Positions 56,732 through 64,000 of a stretch of DNA of 64,000 nt are shown here, piece after piece. The notes beneath the pieces were generated by a model. The model ran no database searches, had not been told where the DNA came from, and saw nothing but the letters and a program-made list of their open reading frames with translations. The stretch lies in assembly GCA_944739405.2 (NCBI GenBank), contig OX123197.2, positions 60,240,047 to 60,304,046 on the forward strand. Direction: 5' to 3'. This stretch comes from Euclidia mi. Taxonomy: Eukaryota > Arthropoda > Insecta > Lepidoptera > Erebidae. Within the stretch, counting starts at the first letter, position 1; each line of letters begins with the position of its first letter. The position numbers were made by a program, and so were the translations under genes.

Positions 56732-56883
56732 ATGTAAAAATGGGTAGCTGCAACCAAGACTTGATTTATGTGCCCATTGAAAAATTACATCAGTTGAACT
56801 ATGTGTGTAGCAAGCATTTTAAGCCGGAAGACTTAAAAAAAGGGAACTCAAGTCAGAAAAACAACTGTGCCTTGGATCTATAG
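56732..56883 (+). pseudogene. THAP-domain-like exon fragment
   Basis: A pyrimidine-rich tract and AG at 56730-56731 precede an open frame ending in TAG at 56881-56883. It encodes about 50 residues with MGSCNQDLIYVP and then YVCSKHFKPEDLKK. The YVCS-x-HF-x-P-D/E-x segment, with Cys and His, is the C-terminal half of a THAP zinc-binding domain, used by P-element-type transposases and host DNA-binding proteins. The first half, with its Cys pair, is not found within the preceding few hundred bases. The exon could belong to a decayed P-like transposon or to a host THAP gene that is otherwise missing. Confidence 0.5.
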
Positions 56884-58202
56884 ACATATCTTTAAATACT
56901 ATTACAGAGGAAATGTTGAAAACCTTTCCATTACATGTACATATATATATCTTTTAATTCTGCGTGTTTTTCTTCGCTAATCTAGATAAGATTTATAGAA
57001 TAGGCTAATTTGTTTGAATAAACGCATAAATATTAAATACATCTTTTATTTGTGTTGGAAAAGTATAATTCTAGTCGAAACATAATTATAATTATTTCTT
57101 ACCGAATATTATCGATATCGATATTTCGTTAATCACTAGAGGGTACATCCCTATATTGACAAATATGACAATGCTGACAACATAAAAACGATGTCAATTA
57201 ATAATTTTATGTTGGTACGAGTTCTCCCTGCACGTTTCATACAAAGCTGAAAGTCTCGCATGATCTATGGCACATCACCCTCTTCTTACGTAGTATTTGT
57301 ATACTCTTTGTTGGACACTGCGATAGCAGCGCAGTCCGTCGGTTCCAATGTAAAACATTCCGAAATCCACAACTACTTACAAATTAAAAATTAAGTAAAA
57401 GAAACATTATCCAGTGGACTAAATTGTGAATCTAAACCATTTTCAGGTTCCCTTGAACACACACAAAAAATTTCATCAAGATCGGTCCAGTCATTTAGGA
57501 AGAGTTCAGTGACATACACACGCACACAAGAAATATATATATTAAGATTTTGTAAGATTTAGTACAAACAAGAAAATAAAACAAAATGGATAACATAAAG
57601 TTTTAACCATGAATACTTTATCTACCATAGACTCGAATCCAAAACTCAATGATAGATCTCATATTAAATACTATAACAAGTCTAATAAAGATATGCACTA
57701 AAATATATTTTCATATCTTTATTAGACTTGTTATTATAATCAAGAATCCAAAGTACTCCGAGTGGCTTTCCACGTCACGATACAACTTTGAGTATCCCAC
57801 TCTTATATTCCCACGGCTCGTATATAATTTATACACAAAGGTTATGAACAACAAAAGCTGTCTAAACTAAGCAGTGTTGTAGTTTACGCGGCACTTAGCC
57901 TGGCGTAAGTGAGATTTTACTAGTAAAGCATGCAGAAATAGTGTGGTTTCACTGGAAGCGACAATCATATTCTTCTTTTTTTTAAAGAACATCTCCCGGA
58001 ATAGAAAGAAATCCTGAGTCGCAAAAGAATTTACAAACATTCAACCTACGGACACAAACACCACACAGACTCCAAACAATAATTTGAGGATAACGCACTG
58101 TTGCTGGGTTCGGATCAAAACCCACAACACTCGGACTAAATATAACAGATCAGTAATAACGTATTAACTGTGATGGCAGCTGTCTCATTACTAATTGACC
58201 AT
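56884..58202. other. Non-coding region with a dispersed repeat and a hairpin
   Basis: The part 57420-57548 (AAATTTCATCAAGATCGGTC, ending in TATATATATTAAGAT) is a common interspersed repeat tail. Positions 57673-57695 and 57712-57734 are perfect 23-bp inverted arms around a 16-nt loop. There is no gene. Confidence 0.5.
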
Positions 58203-58408
58203 CTTAATATATAAAATCCTTGCGTTACTGACTAACTGACAGACACGCTACAGCCGAAACTATTGGGCGCAGGAAGCTGAAATTTGGCATGTATGTTCCT
58301 TGGGGACCGCAGGGGTGCACTAAGAAGGGATTTCCCGAAATGCCCACGGGATCGGCCAAAGCGGGTAAATTGAAAAAAAATGCAGGCGTAGCTGCTGGCG
58401 TCCTCTAG
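58203..58408 (+). mobile_element. Helitron-like element, family B, copy 3
   Basis: It runs from TTAATATATAAAATCC through GCGTTACTGACTAACTGACA and GCCGAAACTATTGGGCGCAG to a GCTGCTGGCGTCCTCTAG terminus followed by T. Confidence 0.7.
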
Positions 58409-58639
58409 TCAATTAATAAGGTTGTAATTAAGTCCCTTCGGCGGTTGTTATTATTAATATTGATCTATCTATAAATAAGTTGACTTTGTCACTGATACGT
58501 GATACGTGATACGCGACAATAATTAATAAAGTATTGACATATCTCATTGGCATTAGCTTTACGTTTAGGTTTCTGATCAATTGTGGCATTTTAACTAATT
58601 CGTATTTAATTCTTATTTCATAGTAAGAAAAAGTCTTTT

Positions 58640-58815
58640 GGATACATCTTTTAATGTTACAGAGCGTGCTCACTTGCTGGCTGTGGCAGAGTGAGAATCC
58701 AGTTTATAGCTTCAGGCACTACCATCGTCCAACACTGGAACCATTTAGGACGAAAAGACGTTCCGTATTGCCACTTGTCTTCGTTTAGGTGCTCCGTGTG
58801 TTTCTCCGCATTGAT
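58640..58815 (+). pseudogene. Second copy of the endonuclease-type retrotransposon, left part
   Basis: The sequence from ACAGAGCGTGCTCACTTGCTGG to TTTCTCCGCATTG aligns with 4630-4790 of the intact ORF (the RLLAVGEWESGLWLQALP to CNSPHR region). It has a TGA in place of a Trp codon and small indels. It stops where the minus-strand LINE begins; the rest of the same copy resumes near 63345. Confidence 0.75.
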
Positions 58816-59050
58816 ACAAACAAACAAAAAAAAACAAACAAAATTTTTTTATTTGTTTCTCCATAACATTACATACATATTTATATTTGCTTACTAAGAT
58901 TAACAGGAGGCGGTATGAGGAGAACAAATTAGGCAACTGCGTCAGCTATTGTTGCAGTTGTATAACTGCAACGCTGGTATTCTCGCAGGCCTATATATGC
59001 TATTATAATTTTACCTACTAGCTTAAATTTACCTATAAGTAAATGAAATA

Positions 59051-59052
<2 letters not shown>

Positions 59053-59098
<46 letters not shown>
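59053..59098. repeat. (TA)n microsatellite
   Basis: About 22 TA units inside the LINE 3' UTR. Confidence 0.95.
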
Positions 59099-59100
<2 letters not shown>

Positions 59101-59421
59101 ATTATAATTATGCAATCCACAATGCATGCCTCAGTTACAATCAAATAAAAATTAAAATAGGAACTAGACTGACGTTTCACCGTAGGCCAAAGATTCCATC
59201 TGTCATCAATGTCTATTGTCATGTCAACTGTGTGTGATGTCAACCAAGCGTCGTCTACCAGAGTCCGGCGGCCAGTTAATAATATAATAAAGTCACTGCG
59301 CATACGCAAATAAATAATAACAAATTATACACATTATACTATCACTATTATTTCAATACGTTTCGTCAGTAGACACGTAAGTGATGTTGCCGTACTTACT
59401 TATTCTAAAAGGTATGTACAT

Positions 59422-60730
59422 TCATAGCATTGTCTTTTGTTTGTTCATTAAAAATGACTTAAACTTATTGCGGAATGCGTGTAATGTTTTCAGGTTGCGC
59501 ATGGGGGGCGGAAGGTCATTCCAACAATGGGTGGCGGCGTATCTGAAACTACCTCTGAAAGCAGTGGTCCTGTGTCGCGCTGCGACCAAAAGATGTGATG
59601 CCGCCCGCGTACTGTACTGATTAATGTCACGAGACCATGTCAACTTTCTGTACAGGTATGCCGGTGTTTTGTATAGAACAATACCAAACAGTAGAGTTGC
59701 CAGATGAAGATGCCTGCGAGCAGTCATCTTCATGAGGTTCCCACTAGTTGGCAGAAAGTTTGGCAATAAGGAGTGAAATATTTATTGTTTCAAATGCACG
59801 TGAAAAATCGAGTAGGGTAAGCAAGGTACCCATACCCTTGTCCCTAGCATCCAAGATATCGTCAACAACATCCATGAGAGTGGTGGTTGTACTGTGTCCC
59901 TGGCGAAAACCTGACTGTCTCTGAGGTATGATGCTATACTTCTCGAGGTACTTCCTGAATTGACTGTTCACCACCCTTTCCAATACCTTTGATAAAATAG
60001 GAAGTAAGCAGATTGGTCTGAGATCTTTAGGTGAGGTTGGATTGGGAACTTTGGGTATTGGTTTTACAACTGCGGTTTTCCACATATGAGGGAAGGTAGA
60101 AGTAGTAATGGAATTATTTATTATGGCTGTAATGTATGGAAGGCTATGAGGAAGAGTCATCTTAAGCATTTCAAGTGTAATGCTGTCAGCACCGGCTGCA
60201 TTTGATTTGATACTGTTGATATGCAAGCGGACCACCTCCTCACTGACCGGTTCAATACTGAAGGTATTCGAGTGGAACCTGTTTGTTTCAAAATATATCA
60301 AGTCGGACAGAGAAATTGTATCATTACCTGGGATGTTTAAGAAGTGCTTGTTAAGATCCTCAGGATTGTTAAGGCTATGTGGTAAATCATGCCTCCCTTG
60401 TTTACCTATATTTATAGTAGATTTTAAATTACGCCATAGCTTTTTGGGATTTATTATGTGTCCATTTACATAAGTTTTAAAATAGGCTCTTTTCTTCTTA
60501 TCAATTGCACTAGATACTATACATTTTAAATCCTTGTAACAATTTTTGTGTGTATCTGATTTGCTTAATTTGTATCGTGCCTGGTATCTGTTACGCAATT
60601 TCACCATCTCCTTAATTGTGTCTGTGATCCATGGGTAAGACCTTTCTCTAATTAAGACTCTGATAATTGGTGCATGTAGATCAAATAAAGTTAGAAAGAA
60701 AGTATTAAATATTGTAACCATGTCACTCAC
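59422..60730 (-). pseudogene. LINE ORF2, RT N-terminal half fused to C-terminus by deletion
   Basis: From 60730 downward come the linker to RT (PWITDTIKEMVKLRNRYQAR), the block KSNAAGADSITLEMLKM near 60190, LRPICLLPILSKVLERV near 60000, SGFRQGHSTTTTL near 59905, and motif A (LLTLLDFSRAFETIN near 59830). At about 59745-59775 the frame jumps to the extreme C-terminal domain (RRHLHLATLLFGIVLYK, then HCWNDLPPPMRNL), ending at 59422. The GVPQG block and the catalytic YADD are absent, so roughly 1 kb has been lost. The shift at 60727-60730 from the endonuclease frame looks like an extra TG dinucleotide. Inactive. Confidence 0.85.
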
Positions 60731-61510
60731 ACATTGTCCTGAGTTGCTATATAGGGCCAGTCTAGTTTGCAGAGGTCATCCTGGAAAAAATCAAGCATGA
60801 TCTTAGTTAATGGTCTGTAATGGATCCATTGCGGGGTAGGTTTACTAATCTTAAATATGCAAGTCACAGTAACAATGGCATGCTGCCCTAATTCAGGTAT
60901 ATATTGAACTGATACATTGTTTACTTGAGCATCAGTGCACACAATATCTATGAGAGTCTCGCTATGGTCTGTGAAATGTGTAGGTTGTTGGATGACTTGG
61001 CTGAGACTAGTGTACTGTAAGAAATTATTTAACAGTATGGTACTGTTCTCATTTCTGTTTTGGTAGTTAATATTAAAATCTCCGAGGAGTACTGTTTTAC
61101 CAGCTTTGCTGAAAGATGAGAGCGAGGCCGTGATCGCATCAAGAAAAGTGTTAATGTCCAACCAAGGTGGTCTATATGCTGTACCTATGATAACTGATTG
61201 AGAGTTGACAGTGACATTCGACACCCGGTGCGACCGGATGTGCCATAGTTCGGACCTTGAGGTCGCGGCGTACATAAAAGCCGACGCCCTCACCCCGGCC
61301 ACCTCGCACTGTCGACGGTCTTGGTACGTGCCTAAGCCTGAAATTAGGAACTTTCGGCGCTCGGCCTTCTTCTCCCACCCGCAGCCAAGTTTCGTTGATT
61401 GCCATAATATCAACTGCAAGCTCATCCATTGCCAACAAAAACTCGTCATGGCGTGTGCTCAGCGAGCCAGCGTTAAATAAACCTACTTTTAAATATTTAT
61501 TCTTTGTCAT
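60727..61510 (-). pseudogene. LINE ORF2, APE-type endonuclease, frameshifted
   Basis: The ORF2 start is taken as ATG at 61508-61510: KVGLFNAGSLSTRHDEF, INETWL (catalytic Glu near 61397), then GVGFYVRRDLKV. A frameshift near 61215-61260 leads into VIIGTAYRPPW and LLGDFNINY (near 61071-61090), FTDHSETLIDIV near 60960, and LGQHAIVTV near 60875, where the usual SDH motif is replaced by GQH. The missing Asp of the SDH motif would weaken or abolish nicking even without the frameshift. Confidence 0.8.
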
Positions 61511-61852
61511 TATTAGATCTTAAAGTTAAAATTTACTGTCTTGTTCATATAATTGTGTATAACTAGTAGAAATATGTCATTATTTATTATATTTAATCTT
61601 TGATAGTTTGTGTTGTTTGATTTATTCGTAGATGTTATTCGTGAGAGCATGTATGCTTTTGATGAGAAGATTATGTAGGTTGTTTTAGTACATATGTGTA
61701 TATCCATTAATAAGTTATATAGAAATAATATTATATATAAATATATATATAAATATATATATATATTATAAATACATATTATTTTAAAAATATAATAATT
61801 TATGCAACCAATATAGCCGTTTATGCTGTTACTACAAAAATACTTAGAAAAT

Positions 61853-62853
61853 CTATACAGTGCTAGAGTTAAAAACCTTATCAATGTCTGCTTCACACCT
61901 AATAGGGTAAGCTTTGTCCCCAGGCTTATTACGAGCGTAGATGCGGCCGCGCTTAACCCATAAAAATTTCCAGCCCGAGCGCTGGCTGGCTTCTCGCGCC
62001 GATCGAAATAATTGCCGGTTGGCCTTCGTTAGGCGCTCGTTGATATAGAAGCGCCTAGGTGTCCCCGGGACCAGGTCGGCCGAAGTCGTTCCTCGCCGTA
62101 CCCGGGCGCTGCTCAGCAACGCGTCCTTCAGATCGCGGCGCACGAGACGCGCCACAAGCGGACGCGGGCGCGCCTCGGGGCCCGCCGCATCCGTGGCCAC
62201 GATACGCCATCCGCCTACTCTTTCACAGCTGGCTATTTCTTTCTCATCAATTGCTATCCCAATTTTCACCGCTATCTGCATGAAGACGTGGACTGGGTTC
62301 TCGCCGCTCGCCTCAGGGGAGTTGGCGACCTCAACGTCATTGGCCAACAGTTCTTGATCGCGCTCGCGCAGATCCTGCCTGAGCTGAGAGACTATGTCGT
62401 CGTCACTCTGAGAATGTGCATGTTTTTTCTCAAGCGCATCAACCCTTTCTTCTAGAGTGTCAACCTTGTGTCGGTACTCTTTCACAGATTCTCTTTTGAC
62501 GGCATACGGATAGATCGCAGATTATCCCGAAGGGTTTTCAGCTCCTCTGTGATGTCGTTTGCTATCTCATGTGTCGATTCAAAGGTCGAGTTTAAAGGGG
62601 AGCTGTGATGTGAAGGGTCTTCAGAATGCTGGTCGGCAGACTGTTCGGAAGGTCTTTGGGGACGCAATGATAACTCAGGCCCTTTTGTTATTGCCTTGGA
62701 TTTAATGCAGCCGGGGCATTGCCAGGAAGGGGAGATATTGCCTGACGGAGGTAACTGGACGCATCGTAGATGGAAGTAGCCATCGCAGTAGCGACATCTC
62801 GCAGCCTCAGTCGGAGACAGGAAGCGGCGGCAGCGACCACAGCTCTTCGACAT
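61853..62853 (-). pseudogene. LINE ORF1: PHD-like finger, coiled coil and FP25K-like C-terminus
   Basis: ATG is at 62851-62853. The N-terminus has C-x2-C, C-x2-C, H-x2-C and C-x2-C pairs (CGRC, CRYC, HLRC, CPGC) within about 50 residues, a PHD/zinc-ribbon-like finger. An STE-rich linker follows, then a one-base frameshift near 62485, a coiled coil (VDTLEERVDALEKKH), and a C-terminal basic domain with RRFYINERLTKANRQLF and GWKFLWVKRGRIYARN. That last domain resembles the C-terminal domain of the baculovirus FP25K family, known from insect LINE ORF1 proteins; it probably binds RNA. The stop is at about 61853, followed by about 340 bp before ORF2. Confidence 0.78.
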
Positions 62854-63344
62854 ATTGGGAATGTGTATTAATAGTGATCTTACTAGTACGCAGGTTAAAT
62901 CACAGATGGCGTTGCTACTACAACCGACGTCAATCGAGCTGTCAGTGCAAGCAATTAGTTTTAGCGTACACCCAGAGATGGCGTTGTGCTCAATTCAACT
63001 AAAAGGCTCTATTGTGAGGCTTCACCGCGCAATGACGGGGCGCGAGTTTTGAAAGTTTCAGGAGCCGCTAACACGTTAAACACTGCACACACTTATTCAC
63101 ATCAATAATGTTTGAAAGCTGAGATCACCTTTATACTTTCTAAGCGAAGGGTAGTTTTAACGTAGTCTTAGTTCACAATTATTAATTTATTTAAGTTTAT
63201 TAATATTTCTATTAAAGTCACTGCAAACACTATGAGTCTTTATTTGAGTCACTTTTTACACACTGATGTGTTTAGATGTCCACAGAACAAATCGTATACT
63301 ATTTATTATGATTTTTATCACAGAGCGTAACAGTAACGTGACGT
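62854..63344 (-). promoter_or_regulatory. 5' leader of the minus-strand LINE
   Basis: A non-coding stretch between the ORF1 start and the outer retrotransposon copy. Two AGATGGCGTTG motifs (62902 and 62977) are repeated in it. It would hold the internal promoter, but no core element is certain. Confidence 0.4.
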
Positions 63345-63983
63345 TTACCCGATTCGGTCGGTAGAAGAAGATAACACCATGGGCTATCTTGCAGCAGAAG
63401 CGCTGGTAGAATTCTTCGTCACGCACATCTGAATGACATAATCCGTCGTGCTCTTGTCGTGTCTGGCGTACCAGCTGTACTTGAACCACATGGTTTGTTA
63501 CGCGGCGACGGTAAGATACCTGATGGTATGTCATTGTTGCCTTGGAAAATGGGTAGGCCTTTGGTGTGGGACGCAACCTGCGTAGACACCCTCGCGCCAT
63601 CATATGTTCCAAGCACGGGAGGCCATGTTGGCGCTTCTGCTGCAACTGCCGAAACCCTCAAACGGCGCAAATACAGTAATTTAGTGAGTAATTAGGTGTT
63701 TGAGGCGCTTGGGGTGGAAACGCTAGGCTCATGGGGTCCGAGCGCTTGTTCTCTATTCCGGGAAATTTTTAAACGGTCAATCGACGTCTCACGTGACCAG
63801 AAGACTGGTTTATTCTTTGCTCAAAGAATCAGCATTGCCATCCAGCGTGGCAATACTGCTAGCCTTCTGGGCACTTTACCCGATGACATTGATGCGGAGG
63901 CATTTTACGACACCAAAACCATGTAAATATATTTACTTTTTAAATTTGTTTCTACGGCTTTTGTATTAGATTAAATGAAGCTT
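63345..63983 (+). pseudogene. Second copy of the endonuclease-type retrotransposon, right part
   Basis: Aligned with 4790-5366 of the intact ORF and its 3' end. It keeps IPDGMSLLPWKMGRPLVWDA (about 63501-63565), with the PD and D of the nuclease, and ISIAIQRGNTASLLGTLP near 63828. The Arg before PD is Ile here. A TAG at 63693-63695 interrupts the frame, and the CCHC knuckle region at the left edge is degenerate. It ends in TAATAAAAAAAT at the window edge. It represents an older, 5'-truncated insertion split by the LINE. Confidence 0.85.
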
Positions 63984-64000
63984 CACTAATAAAAAAATCG

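Larger units (their letters stand above)
58816..63344 (-). mobile_element. LINE with PHD/FP25K-like ORF1, inserted in the retrotransposon copy
   Basis: On the minus strand: a 5' leader (about 62854-63340), ORF1, APE endonuclease, RT start, a deletion, the ORF2 C-terminus, a 3' UTR with a (TA)n run (59053-59098), AATAAA near 58848 and a (TTTG)n tail at 58816-58850. Both boundaries fall at the interruption of the older retrotransposon, which defines its ends well. Confidence 0.82.

Overview
The window looks like insect, most probably lepidopteran, nuclear DNA. It is AT-rich and contains no host gene I can recognise. It is packed with the transposon types typical of moth and butterfly genomes: tRNA-derived SINEs and RTE-type LINEs sharing a (GATGAT)n tail, Helitron-like ends of the CTAG type, BEL/Pao and Ty3/gypsy LTR elements, and piggyBac-, Tc1- and mariner-type DNA transposons. 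The species assignment is inferred from repeat content, not from a marker gene.

Layout. 1-1610: decayed RTE-type LINE. 2108-2466: a MITE lying 14 bp upstream of the start codon of an intact 961-codon retrotransposon ORF (2481-5366) with a restriction-like endonuclease C-terminus. 6960-7939: short piggyBac-like element. 7985-9960: Helitron-like and SINE copies. 10258-14628: minus-strand, non-autonomous gypsy-type LTR element with 4-bp target duplication. 17171-20148: foldback MITE, Helitron fragment, an unexplained ORF, and a dead Tc1-like transposase carrying its own MITE. 20270-24276: a LINE with a GC-rich leader, frameshifted endonuclease and RT, and a (TTTTA)n tail of about 380 bp. 27925-30110: a 2.2-kb stretch bounded by 23-bp inverted repeats. 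32258-34207: a SINE split by a MITE, then a LINE 3' end. 34534-41192: a young but broken BEL/Pao element with 531-bp LTRs. 41915-44395: a 5'-truncated CR1/L2-like LINE. 46250-48290: a 133-bp tandem array split by a piggyBac-like element that is itself split by a SINE. 50330-50740: mariner and RTE scraps. 53445-54363: an element made of two 328-bp inverted arms. 54490-55680: a minisatellite and a near-perfect 47-bp hairpin. 56732-56883: a THAP-like exon. 58640-63983: a second copy of the endonuclease-type retrotransposon, split by a 4.5-kb minus-strand LINE whose ORF1 carries a PHD-like finger and a FP25K-like C-terminus.

How it works together. There is no operon or pathway here; the logic is insertion chronology. 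Several target-site duplications are still readable (ATGT, GAGAC, TTAA, and 9-, 12- and 13-bp repeats), so the order of events at each nested site can be worked out. The only long uninterrupted coding sequence is the 961-residue protein; nearly all other transposon genes carry stops, frameshifts or deletions.
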